From Nymphaea colorata (taxonomy: Eukaryota > Streptophyta > Magnoliopsida > Nymphaeales > Nymphaeaceae), in the NCBI RefSeq assembly GCF_008831285.2, contig NW_022204692.1, positions 1 to 36,418 of the forward strand: a stretch of 36,418 nt of DNA, given 5' to 3'. Each line of letters opens with the position of its first letter. The stretch's first letter is position 1. A program made the position numbers and the translations under genes. The notes beneath the pieces were generated by a model. It was not told the origin of the DNA, did not search any database, and worked only from the letters and a program-made list of their open reading frames with translations. Shown here piece after piece: positions 23,142 through 34,291 of the stretch.

Positions 23142-24508
23142 TCATCCTCCTCCCTCACGCTGGTCCTTAAGCTTAAGCCCAAGCTCAAGGATCACGATAT
23201 TAAGCCGCTTGATCTCTTCTCGAAGGGTAGTGTTTTCACGTTTATGCCGGCCTAAGATATCTGCCATTTTCTCGATTGTTTGTTTGAGATTTTGAATTTC
23301 CTTTGCGAGAGACCTCTTTCCATCGCTTTCAAACTCAAACATCGAGCCAAACCCACTCATTTTTTTGTGGAGGCGGGCGAACTCCTCGGAAAGAGTGACC
23401 TGAAGCAGCTAAACTTCCTTCAGTTTCTTCATTTCCTGACTTGTGATCTTTTCTAGGTCGGCTTCTAGCTCTTTGATTTTCTCCTTCTGTGAGTTCATAT
23501 CGCGTGTGTAGTCACGATAGCTATATTTTAGCTCTCTTAACTCTAATTCACGAGCCTCCAAGGCTTCTTCTGCTGCTCTTAGTTGTTATTTCATCTCAAC
23601 CATATCTAGCTTTTCGTCTTTGCTGACTGCCTCTCGATACTTCTTTTCCATCGCTAGGTAATTGACATGCCACTGCTCCACCTCTGCACGTAGGGACATT
23701 ATTTGGCCTTCGTTCCTTCTGATATCTTGGTGGGCACGCTGTTCAGAGCTGAGCCCTGAGTAGTTGCGAATGGTCTGGAAGGCCTCCTCGATTTCCTCGT
23801 TGAGAAGCTTCAGAAACTCGGCCGTAGAAGAGTCTTCGACTAAATCAAGACGCATTTACCCTCCTGCTTGGAGAGACTCCACTGGCCAGCTGCTTCAAAC
23901 GAAGGCAGGGAGAATAGGGGACGCGTGGGAGCGTAATGCTTGGCAGTTATATAATCCTCGATAGATTTAGTAATGCTTTTCTTCTCAGCGTGAACGTAGC
24001 CTTCGTTGACTATGTTGAGATCTTTCCAAAGAAGGCATTTACGATAGAGGAGCGACCTCATAAAATCTTTCATCAATTTTTCCTTAAGATTCATAACCTT
24101 AAACAAAAATTATAACACGTTATTCTTGTCGACCTGGTCCTTCTCTCCCAAAATGGTCTTTTCAAACTCAACTTTGATCTTTGCCCAAGAGTTTTTGATA
24201 TCAAGCGTAAAGTATCCTTCTGCAACAGCCAGGATTTCATTGATTTCATTAAGGGTTATGTCACAGATGCGGGAAATATAGCGGCGAGTTTACGATTACT
24301 TGGAGCCTTGATCGTTAGTCTCGCTTCCTTGAAGAAAGTTCTTGATATACTAGCTTTGTTTGCTCATGAGCGGTTTGATGGTATTGAGAGTCCGCGTGAT
24401 CTTAACCATCGACCCTGAAACATCAGCGTTATTCTAAAGCGCCTCTCTGGCCTCTACAAGCTTCTGTATCTATCCACGCAACTCCTGCGAGTTGTTATTT
24501 CCCTTCAT
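23142..24508 (-). CDS. Uncharacterised coiled-coil protein
   Basis: About 450 residues, family not recognised. ATG at 24508 (MKGNNNSQELRGEIQKLVEAREAL). The N-terminal half is helical and mostly globular (SRICDITLNEINEILAVAEG, MKDFMRSLLYRKCLLWKDL). From about 23835 down to 23150 it is a long, highly charged coiled coil (AEVEQWHVNYLAMEKKYREA, RAAEEALEARELELRELKY, KEIQNLKQTIEKMADIL), ending REGGG-TGA (23142-23144). One 20-nt intron (23840-23859) joins the halves. Its stop faces the CBM20 gene, and its ATG is only 52 bp downstream of the PARP stop on the same strand. A cytoskeletal role is possible but only inferred from the coiled coil. Confidence 0.7.
23840..23859 (-). other. 20-nt intron in the coiled-coil gene
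   Basis: On the minus strand GTAAATGCGTCTTGATTTAG. Splicing joins WSLSKQE to VEDSSTAEFLKLLNEE in frame; unspliced, the frame is lost. Confidence 0.88.
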
Positions 24509-24560
24509 TTAATTATAATCTAATAACAGCATGCAAAATAAATAAAACTGATTGTTATGA

Positions 24561-26464
24561 TCACTTGAACAAGAATTTTATCTTCAGGAGGTACCTGCAT
24601 TTTATTTGACTCACGTCGTATACCACATACTAGTTGTAATGCAAGGAGGTCTATATATCATATCACTTACATTTGAAATTCCAGTCTCAACAAGGTGTCC
24701 ATTTGGCACAAACACTTCTTCCAGCATCTCACCATCCTTCGGTGCTTTTTTGCCAACACCTTTTACGGATTGGAATTCATTTTCAATGACTAGGTGGGCA
24801 TAATAATCTGCATAGAATTTTTCACATGAGGTACCTAGAGCTACTTCACAAAGGAGAAGACAGCCGGTGGAGTTGAGCTTAGTTGCATAGCAGTAATTTG
24901 CAGACTTGCTGACGACGTCTGCAAAGTAAACACCCTTGCCAAACATGTAGCCAGTTACTGGAGCCTCAATAGGTGCTATTCTCAAGCCATTACTTAGAAT
25001 GCCTACGAAGTTAGTAAGGCGTGACCCGTGCCACAGCAGCCGGCGATTGTTAAGATCTTCTCTGAATGGAATTGGGTTCTTAGCAGTGAGTTCATAGATG
25101 GCATCGACTTCTATCTTATATTGGTTATGAGACTATCCGTGGGTATTTTCAACGTACTTCATATTGTGCAATAAGTAGGAGTGCCCTTCTCCAAAGTCTT
25201 TATCTCGTAATTAAGCCTCATGTAGTTAGAATCCAATTAGTTTATATCGGGATTTTCTGTGGTTTCTTCTATGAGCTTAGTATACACCTGAATGTCCTGA
25301 ATCGATTGAAGGAGCTAAAGCTTAGCTCTTATCTTTGCTTCTGTGTCAAGCACAAGATTCGGGAGGAGTTTTGTATTCTTCATACCAAACTGATGCGGGA
25401 TATAAGAGTAAAACGCATTACTAAATTAAAGAAATTTGTCTTTGCGTTGCTGCCCCTTGACTTCATCCATTGCATTCTTCAGTGCTGCATATCCCTTGAC
25501 AATGCTGTTATGAGCAATTTTCCCCAGTGGCATCTTCGTTGAGTCATAGCCAATTTAGTTCATCTGGCTAGTTATCATCTTCATATCGAAAATCATTCGG
25601 ATGAGGCTCTGAACTTTTGGTTCAAGTTTGCTCTCGACTTGTTGAGTCTTTTTATTTCGTTGTGGGAAGTAAAAGTTTCTTCGCTGGTTCTCATAAGTAG
25701 TTTCTACCTTTTTGTAATTATGCTAAAACTTTTCTTGAACCTTAGCTCGGTAGTTTTCAAGTGCCTCCTATAACTTGTATGGGCCTGCTTCAGCCTTATT
25801 TCCATCCAGTCCAACACGCCCCCACCTTGTGAAGATATAAAAATCCTCAGGATTTTCTAATGACTGCAAAATTTGCATGATGTAAAACTTGTTATGTTTT
25901 TGGACACGTCAGATTGATTGAAAGTGACTGAAAAGGCGAAATTTTTAGGATCAACGTATACTTTTACTTTCTTTATCATAGGGCAGAGCAGGTCGACTAA
26001 CACTTAGTTTTTGTTTTATCTCTTATCTGTTGCCTCAACTTGATTAGATACGGAAGAACTAGGAGTAACTGTTTTCTATGTTTACCCTTTTTCCTCTTTC
26101 ATTCTTTTTATTTCGTTGATCTTGTTAGCCGAGACATCATTTTGTTAATTTAATCCTACTTTTCCTTTGTCATAACTCCTATGCCATTTTTCGATTCACC
26201 TTCTGGTTTATTCTTTGGTTTTGATTAAGTCTTTTCTTGCCTTTGCTCAGGCTATTTTGTCTTTTTGTTGCTTTTATCGATGTTATTTGGCTACGTGTGA
26301 GGTTCCTTATACTTTTAGCATTTTACTTTTTCCTTTTCCTTCTACTTGGGTACCTTTTTCTCACGTTTAATGGGATAGTTTGATTCCTATGTTGGAATAT
26401 CAGAAAAGGTGGTCAGGATAAGATTGACTGGGCCTGTAGATCGAGTCCTTTTAAGAGGTTACAT
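24561..26464 (-). CDS. WGR-domain poly(ADP-ribose) polymerase (PARP1/2/3-like)
   Basis: ADP-ribosylates proteins using NAD+, typically in DNA-break response in the nucleus. ATG at 26464. The first 175 residues or so are Lys/Glu-rich and disordered, very dense in TAA/TAG = Glu codons. The WGR domain (about 25750-26000) has NKFYIMQIL, FYIFTRWGRVGLDG and EALENYRAKV. The helical regulatory domain has MPLGKIAHNSIVKGYAAL and FYSYIPHQFGMK. The catalytic domain has LLWHGSRLTNFVGIL (His), APVTGYMFGKGVYFADVVSK (Tyr) and LHYN-TAG-YVVYDVSQIKCRYLLKIKF, where TAG 24630-24632 is the triad Glu. TGA at 24561-24563. No zinc fingers are seen, so PARP2/3-like. One 20-nt intron (24651-24670) and slips near 25110 and 25900. 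Confidence 0.9.
24651..24670 (-). other. 20-nt intron in PARP
   Basis: On the minus strand GTAAGTGATATGATATATAG. Splicing joins VETGISN to TSLHYN-TAG-YVVYD, the canonical PARP C-terminal motif. Confidence 0.93.
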
Positions 26465-26598
26465 TTCACATGTAATGCGGTCAGTACTGTCACCATATAA
26501 ATCAGTTATATTTATAAATACTCTTCAACGCAGCAAGGTTGAAGACAAATTGGAAAGCTGCCTTGAATTATAAAAAAAATTAGATTGGTATAGAAATA

Positions 26599-28026
26599 TC
26601 AAACCCTTTTGTTGATGAGTTACCTTACCTGCTTATTGTGCTATTTTGCCAATTGAAAAGTTTCTATAAGTTGGCCAAGTTTAATGATGTCATTTTTTGT
26701 CTTAGTTTCCTTATTGATGCGGACTAGAGTATCTTTTTCGTGGGGGGCTTTGGGATATCGGTAATTAAAATCTGCAAATGCGGAGAGTTATTGGTTGATC
26801 TGTTTGCGTAGCTAATTGTGCATTTTCTTATCATAGATGGATAAACTCACGAGTTTCGATATCTTTTCCATTTTTTGCTTTATTTCTTCTTTACGATTGA
26901 TGTTAATTTTCTGGTATTGCATCTCTCGCTTGGTCAGGGCCAGTTTTAAAAACTCCTCAATTTCCTTAATGGATTGATTGTATTTTTATGCCATGGTCGA
27001 TTTAGATACTAAGTTGTCCCGATAGATGACCTCATCATCATTCACTTAAGAGCCATTATTGTTATCGTTGACTCTGTCCAGGTGCATTTGCTGGTAAATT
27101 ACCTCTGGCGTGTACCGGCCTGATGCTACATTGACCATATCGTTGAAGTTAAGCTAGTTTTGGTTAAAAGTATAAAACTTGTCCACCAGCTTTCCTTCTG
27201 GTTTTTTTGTTGCGTTTATTCTGGAGTCACGTGAGAGGTCTCGGTATATCTGAATCTTGTATTTTTGAAATTTTTAGAAGAGAGAATTGAAGGAGAAGAA
27301 ATATTTGTCGAGAAGGGTCAGGTTTTTATTGAAGAAGTTTTTGTCATAGAGTAATTTAAAGATGTTCATTTATTTTTATCTTTTATCGAAAAACCTGTCT
27401 TACTTTAACTCCACAATCTCATCAAAATCCATTTAAATCTAAATTGGTACCTATAATTCTTATTTTATCTTTGGAGCAAGGGAAGTCATCGACTTATTTG
27501 CTTTTTTCTGGTTAAAGGGCAGTTTATCAGCAGTTGCATTTTTGAGCTGTCTTTTGAATAGTTAGCTTAGATTGTGAACTCCAAACTGCAATTCATCTAA
27601 TTATTTGCTCTATGCTTCCCTGTTAAATCTTCGTGTGCTTAGATTGTTGATTTCTTCAATGATGGTCTTGTTCATTGTGTTTGTATAGCTGCTATGGTCC
27701 TACCCCACATGCATGGCTGCTAAACTTTTTGAATGGCGGTCGTTGATAGCGAAAGGGTTCCGAGAATAGGAAACAAACATCTCGTTTCTTTTTATTCTTT
27801 TTGCCACTTTGAGCTAAGTTGATTTTTAAAGGTCGAGCTTGTTCTTGATATGCTCCTTCTTGACATTATTCAGATAAGGCCTATTGATGTGCTTGTATGA
27901 CTCTATCTATGAGAAATTGTAAAGCTTCACCCCGTTGACAATACGCTGAGGGCTCTTATTTCTATTTGTGTTATTTGTGTTCTTATTTTCCTTGAGGTTG
28001 GAGATCGTTGATATACTTCTCTTCAT
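26599..28026 (-). CDS. Uncharacterised basic protein
   Basis: About 475 residues and not recognised. ATG at 28026 (MKRSISTISNLKENKNTNN), TGA at 26599-26601. It reads in a single frame with no slip and no intron over 1.4 kb, the cleanest gene of the window. It is hydrophilic, Lys/Asn/Gln-rich and helical: QSIKEIEEFLKLALTKREMQ, KQKMEKISKLVSLSIYDKKM, RKQINQQLSAFADFNYRYP. No signal peptide or membrane segment. It lies just upstream of PARP on the same strand (134 bp) and diverges from the CDPK gene. Confidence 0.72.
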
Positions 28027-28400
28027 GCAATTATATAATAACAGCCATAATTCTATTAAATTAAAAATAAATTTACCGATAATCTGATGATATGTAGCCC
28101 TTGGCAAGCTAATTATAAACTAGCTGTTAATTACAATTTGATGAGTTGCAACTTTTATTTTGGAAACAATTCAAAAACTCCCAGTCAAAGTGATCGTGGG
28201 CTCATTCATGATCCTAACCAATGCATGTGGATTAATAAAAATCGTCCTTTTTTTATAGGCTGCATCAATTTATCATCCAAATCAAAAATAATAGATAACC
28301 AAATATTCCAATATAAGAAGTTTTAAAAGGCCTCAAAGTTGTTAATCCAGATGAGTAATGATAATATATTTGCGCAATTAGCGCTGTTGTATAATAAAAT
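28027..28400. other. Divergent intergenic region
   Basis: About 374 AT-rich bases between two divergent ATGs (28026 minus, 28401 plus). It should hold both promoters. No recognisable motif, repeat or RNA gene was seen; a short plus-strand frame at 28087-28326 has no likeness to a protein. Confidence 0.5.
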
Positions 28401-29903
28401 ATGTATAAAAAGTTTTTCATAAAAAAGGAATTCTTTGTCCAGAGCAGGGATTGCAACATAAAAGAGCATTATGAGATCCAGGAGGTACGACAAACCTAAC
28501 TCTAGATTGTTGGCCGAGGAGCTTTTGCTACAGTCTACAAAGGGAAAATGAAGTATTACCCCTACCTGACGAGAGCGATAAAAAGGATAAAGAAGAAATT
28601 CGTTAAATCACCTGCAGATATCATCAACGAGTACACTATTCTCACCTCTTTTGATCACCCGCAGATCATCAAGATATATGAAACCTTCGAGGATGAGGAG
28701 AGCTTCTTCATAGTTACAGAGTATAACATCTTTGATTTAGCTACTGCGAAGGGGGATAACTCTTTGCCAGACTAGAAAAGGAAGGAAACTTTTCATAGAA
28801 CGACGCAAGATATCTCTTCCTGCAAATGGTGAACATCATCAAATACTGCCATGAAAACAAAGTTGCCCATCGGGACCTCAAGCCTGAAAACTTCATGTTG
28901 ATCACCAACAAAGGCCTAGATATAATGCTCATTGATTTTGGTCTTTGCTACAGATGGAAAAATAAAATGAGAAACAAGTGGTGAAAAAGGAAGGATCTCT
29001 CATAGGGACAGCCTATTACATGGCACCGTAAATTTTCACAACAACCTATGACTAAAGATGCGATATTTGGAGCTTAGGAATCATTTTATTTATGCTAGTC
29101 ACTGGAGAACCGCCTGTTGCTGGGACTACTAATCATTAAATATTGACAAATATAAAAGGCGGCCGGCTTAACCTTCATCGTATTTATCACGATAACTTAG
29201 TCTTGAAGCAAAAGGAGCTCAACCCAAAGCTGGTTGACCTCATTTTAAAGATCTTAACTCACTAAGACAAGAGGCTGAGTTTGAAGGATATAATGAGCCA
29301 TCCCTGGCTGACTATGAAACTTGCAGATATAAAGCTTAACATAAGTTTCTAAAAGATAAGGAAGTATTCCAAACTTCAAAGGTAATTCATTTTAAGTTAG
29401 TTTAAAGTGTTGGTCCTAAACTATATCGCTTCTCAGTTGCCTCAAAAGGATATAATGACTCTGGGAAAAGTATTTATGGAGATTGATAAAAACAAGGATG
29501 GCTTTTTAACTGTCTAATAATTGTCAACATTCATGAAGGAGCAAGAATCAAATCCTGACTTTAAGGACATCGGCAGATCATCCAGCACATGGATGTTGAC
29601 CACAATGGCCAACTGGCATACAATGAGTTTATCTCAGCCTGTCTCTCCAAGTCAGCCGCCAACAATCGAGACTACCTTTACTACGCGTTTCGGTATTTCG
29701 ATCTAAATAGGGATGGAAAGATCTCAAGAGAAGAGCTTTCCACTGTCCTCAAGGCATACAAAAAATAATATTCTGAAAATTAAAAATTAATAGAGGAGCT
29801 GCTGACTGAATGCGATACTAACCACGATAACGAAATCGATTTTGAGGAATTTTGCAAGTACCTCATCGACAAAAAATCGTAATTAAGCCAACTAAGTGAA
29901 TGA
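28401..29903 (+). CDS. Calcium-dependent protein kinase (CDPK) with four EF hands
   Basis: A Ca2+-activated Ser/Thr kinase. ATG at 28401. The kinase domain has [70 protein letters not shown] (TAA 29029-29031 = Glu of APE), [18 protein letters not shown] and HPWL. A junction segment ([12 protein letters not shown]) leads to EF hands [36 protein letters not shown] and [12 protein letters not shown], all with usable Ca2+ ligands. TGA at 29901-29903. One 20-nt intron (28721-28740) in the hinge region restores DYCEGGELF. One-base slips near 28978 and 29573. About 490 residues, typical for the family. It converges with the lysozyme-like/LIM gene 68 bp away. Confidence 0.9.
28721..28740 (+). other. 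20-nt intron in CDPK
   Basis: GTATAACATCTTTGATTTAG. Splicing turns FFIVT into FFIVTDYCEGGELF, the normal kinase hinge. Confidence 0.92.
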
Positions 29904-29971
29904 TCCCACAATCTATGATTATAAATTGATAAAGATATAAGGGAAGTGCTATAAATATTGATAATTAAATA

Positions 29972-32415
29972 TCAATTGCAGGTTGGATGGTAGAAGTTTC
30001 CCATTTTATCGAGTTTTATCTGTGCTGTAAGTGGCTTTTTGCAGCTGTAGCAGACAAGACATGCCTAATGGTATGGATTATTGCCTAATTTTTGATAGCT
30101 TCCTGTGATTGAAAGCTTACACATGGCACAGATAATCTTGGGGATACATTTCTCATGCATGAATCCTTTCTCTGAAATCTTCAAATTATCTTCCACGATG
30201 ACCTGTGTGCAAATACAGCATTTGATGCAATTTTTGTGATAGTATTTATCATTGAGGTTAATGAGATGAACCAAGGATTAGGTAGCTTGGCAACCTTCAC
30301 ACTTAATCGTTCTGCACAATACGAGTGGATCAATCCTTTGCTATTTGAGTAATGATTCTCATTGACCACTATATCGTTGGCACAGACATAACACGATCCA
30401 ACGCTAATTGGAGGAGAACACTCTGGATGGTAGAATAAGGTCTGTTGTTCCGTATAAGAGCCAGTAATGTATTCATAACAGGCTTAACAGCGAGACATTA
30501 TCTGTGGACATCTGCTATCACTAGCTCAGTAGTTTTATCACCTTGCTTGAATAATTTCCAGCAAACCTGCAAATCTTTTCAGTATGCTCCGAACATTTAG
30601 TATCAGCTAAAGAATCACGTCCATTATCACATACATTTTAGCAACTTTAGTCCTCACATTCAATGTATGACTGGAATAAAAAAGGAAGGTATCCCTTTTA
30701 TGCTTCCGATATATAATCCTCTATTAAATTTTGCTGGGAATCCATCGTACCCATCTCTTATTTGTAATTCAAATCGCAGCCTCCGGTTAAACTGAGCTTT
30801 ATCTTTATTTATTCAGTATATTTCATCAGTGGAAGCTCTTTATGACCGAGCATTAGAGAGTTGTAAAGCCTTGGGACTATTTTTGAACTTTTATCAGTCT
30901 TTTCTTTTTCGAATAATTGGCCAATAAGGCTCTGGTTTATGCTGCATCGCTTTTGCACCATAAGTTTGGCTAAGATTGCAGCTTTTGATAGTCTTTTTAT
31001 GATTCTAAACGATTCATACTCTTCTGCAAGCAAGTTGTAGTGCTGAGTAAAGAGTTAGCAGAACTTTTTAATATGGCTACTGAGTTCATGCTCAGCGTCA
31101 GCGAGGCGACCCTCACTTCCAATTTCTTGAACTCTTGCTTCTAAGCCCATCTATATTTCTCCTATTCTGATTTAATTTGCATCGTTTTGAATGAAGTGGA
31201 CCTTCTTAATGACAATCCACTGTCTTGTTCTTTCATTAAGGGTGTCAATATATTGGATTTGATCTTCGAAAGCTAACCCTACTTTTTTCAACGATTATGG
31301 GTATTTGAAAGGTTTTCCATTTTCATCAACTCCGAGGATTAGTTGCTTCATCAAGTAGTCAGCCTCCACCATCATCTGAGCAAAATATGTGCCTTCCATT
31401 TCCTTGGGATAGTAAACTTTTTAGTACTGTGGGCCATCAGGATTGTAAGGATCAGCTGGATCGATGGAAATGCTCAAATTTTTATATTTGATATCATCGT
31501 CGTAGTAAACTTTGAGAGGGACTATCAAATCTTTGAGATAAGGATTTTCTCCTTCCTCTTCGAGGTGCATCTTTATCATGCTATCTGTCAATGAAAATCC
31601 ATTTATCTTTATTGATGAAAAGTCATAGTTAAGATCTACACCTCCGATTTTTCCTTAGGCCTTTTCATGAAGCATTCTGCTTATTTGCTAACTGGACGCA
31701 TTTTTGACGATTTACTTGAAGTTTAGATTTTATTTAGTCAATTGATTTACTGCCTTGCTTTATTCCATACCATTATTCAAGATATTCTTGATGTTGCTAG
31801 CCCTTTCCCTATGTCCATTGTATAAGTTAACTATCGTTTTATTGAGTTAGGCTTTCTCCGCATCAGTGGCTTCATTTTTGTAGATTTTGACAAGCTGAGG
31901 AATAAAAGTTTCTCTTGTTTGAGGAGAGTTTCTTCCAACGTATAAGAGGTCATGCATTACAATCTTATACTTATCTGACATATTGTCCAAAAGTTTTTTT
32001 CCATCAACATTATATTTCTCTCTAAATTTATCCGAACTGAAGATTCTATTCATTGTCTTCTCCTTTTAATCAAGTTCTCTATCGAAAATTTTATCAAAGG
32101 CCGCTTAGGAAAGCCTAATTTATCCTTTGTGTTTATTCACCCATTCTTCAGCCTGCTTTCCTTTTAGCTTCGTGCCTTGTTAAAGCAGTTTCATTTCTTG
32201 AGGCGAAACAACGCCTTAAAACACTTTCTTACTTCCGCTTGAGTTCGATTACCGAGATCAATCCCAGGTCCTATAGTCACACCAGAAGATTTGTAGTGCC
32301 GGTGGCCTTCATTTACTGGAAAGTGAGGCCTTAGGACCTTTTATGAGTGCGGCTGCCCCTAGCTGCAGCCAGTCTAGTGCCTATTAATCACTGCCTTAAT
32401 TTGCTCTCTTGACAT
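29972..32415 (-). CDS. Chimeric protein: lysozyme-like domain, unknown middle region, LIM zinc fingers
   Basis: ATG at 32415. The N-terminus reads NRH-TAG-TGC, where TAG 32374-32376 gives Glu, and then SGVTIGPGIDLGNRTQAEVR (32228-32286). The Glu...T-I-G-x-G-x-D pattern is that of T4-lysozyme/pesticin-type muramidases. After a slip near 32210 one frame stays open from about 32205 to about 30540. It encodes a middle region I cannot name (GGVDLNYDFSSIKINGFSL,  MMVEADYLMKQLILGVDENG, RQWIVIKKVHF, GLEARVQEIGSEGRL) and crosses without a stop into MDSQQNLIEDYI. After another slip come about three LIM-type zinc-binding units (CEACYEYI, CYVCANDI, CIKCCICT, CAMCKLSI, CLVCYSCKKPL, with HPEC, HKNC, HEKC, HEAC and HPTC), then TGA 29972-29974. 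No signal peptide is evident. About 800 residues. Confidence 0.65.
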
Positions 32416-32576
32416 TTTATACTTATTAGCCAATCTTCAATTAATTCTATACTTATTTAAATCAATATTCTTGTGTTGAGATTATTAGGAGCTCATTGAA
32501 AAATTAATTCTGGCTTTTTATGCAATAAAATCAATCATTTTAACATTTTTCTTAATTATTTTATATATCTTTTACT

Positions 32577-34291
32577 ATGGGCATGAAAAAGCTAATATTT
32601 TTGGCAATTCTAAATATCATATTTATCAAAATTCTAGCCCAGGAGCAAGCAAGAGCCAATTACCAAGATGATTCGTTTTGGTGGGGTAATGTCGATGGAG
32701 TCAACTATCTCACAATTCAAAAAAATTAAAATAGCCCTCAATATTGTTCTGCCTCTTGGGCCTTCTCTGCTACCTCCGCTCTCAGCGATAGAATCAAGAT
32801 AAGAAGAAAAGCACAATGGCAAGACGTAGTTATTTCTCCGCAAGTACTCATATCCTGCTCTGAAAATAATAATGGATGCAAAGGAGGTAATCCTTACTCG
32901 GCTTATGAATGGATCTCCAGAAACAATATAACTGATGTTACATGCTCTCCTTACCAAGCACGTGATACAGCAGCAGGATTAGGCTGCACCAGCAAGATAA
33001 AATGCATAAATTGTTAATACAACCCAAACAGTGTGACCCGCAAGCAAGGGGCAAAATTTATGGCATATCACAGTATGGATTAGTCCAAGGAGAAGAAAAA
33101 ATGATGAAATAGATTCAACAGAATGGTCCCATAACATGTAGCGTGGATCTGACTCAGGAATTCAAAGACTATAAAGGCGGTCTATTTAAAGGAAACCGAT
33201 AAGATGTAATCGGCGTTCACCATGTCAGCATAACTGGCTGGGGTGTATAAAATGGTGAAAATATTGGCAGGCAAGAAATTCCTGGGGAAGCTACTGGGGA
33301 TAAGGAGGTGATATCAGAATAGTTAGAGGAGTCAATAATCTCAACGTTGAAGCTAACTGTTCTTGGGCGATTCCAACTGATACATGGACTAAAGATATTC
33401 GCAACGAGACAAAGCAAAGTGCCGAGCTGGATAAGTTAAAACTTTCGCAAAGCCGTTAAAGATGCAAGAGATAGTCACCAAGGCTCATTCCTGAAGTCGT
33501 GAAGTCTCCTCGCCCACACTAGTACCTTAAATTATAAGACCTTCCTGAGAACTGGGACTGGAGAAATGTTTCAGGCATGAACTATATGTCCTGGACAAAA
33601 AATCAATGGGCTCCTCATAATTGCGGAGACTGCTGGATCGAAGCAACGACAAGCGCTCTTGCAGATAGGATAAATATCGTAAGGAACCGAACATGGCCAG
33701 ACTTAACACTGGCTCCACAGGTGATCATTAACTGCAAGTATGGAGGAAGTTGCAATGGCGGAAACCCAGGCCACGTCTATAAGTACGCCATGTAGTTTGG
33801 CCTTCCAGAATAAAGTGCCAAGCTTTTAAGGCAAAGGACCCGATCATTTCCTTTGTTCGCAAGAACAAATTTGTCATAAGTGTGGGCCTAGCGGTTGTGA
33901 ACCACAAAAGAAGTACGTTGTGTGGAAAGTAACTTAGCATGGCTTGGTTGAAGGAGCTCAAAGGATGAAGGCCTAGATATACGCTAGAGGCCCAATCACT
34001 TGTGGGATTGACGCCACAGCTAAGTGGGAAGCTTACACTGGAGGTATTTTCTCATAGTCGAAACTGATTCTCAACGAAAATCATGAAATTTCTGTGGTGG
34101 GATGGGGGAAAGAGAATGGTGTGTAGTTTTGGATTGGTAGAAACAGCTATGGTTCACATTGGGGAGAAAACGGATTTTTCCGAATCACCATGCATCGAAA
34201 TAACCTAGGATTAGAGCTTGAGTGCAGCTGGGCAGCAGTCGACAAATAGCCTCACACAGTTTAGCTTGCAGACGTTATTGCAGCTTAGTGA
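32577..34291 (+). CDS. Double-domain cathepsin Z-like papain-family protease, first domain lacking the catalytic Cys
   Basis: ATG at 32577 with a signal peptide (KKLIFLAILNIIFIKILA), so secreted or lysosomal. Domain 1 (about 32640-33400) has cathepsin Z hallmarks: YCSASWAFSATSALSDRIKI, SENNNGCKGGNP, MMK-TAG-IQQNGPITC, GVHHVSITGWG, RNSWGSYWG. Its catalytic Cys is Ser (32754-32756) although His and Asn remain. Without any TGA the frame passes into RPH-TAG-YLKL-TAA-DLPENWDWRNV, the usual cathepsin Z entry, and domain 2 (about 33530-34291) with NCGDCWIEATTSALADRINI (Cys 33631-33633), NENHEISVVGWG and RNSYGSHWGENGFF. Slips near 33060, 33265 and 33820. TGA 34289-34291. Domain 2 should be an active carboxypeptidase-type enzyme. 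Confidence 0.85.

Noticed and set aside
30065-30754. A separate small LIM-only gene starting at ATG 30754
   Set aside because: The ATG is in frame with the upstream lysozyme-like gene and no TGA lies between; without transcript data one gene is the simpler reading.
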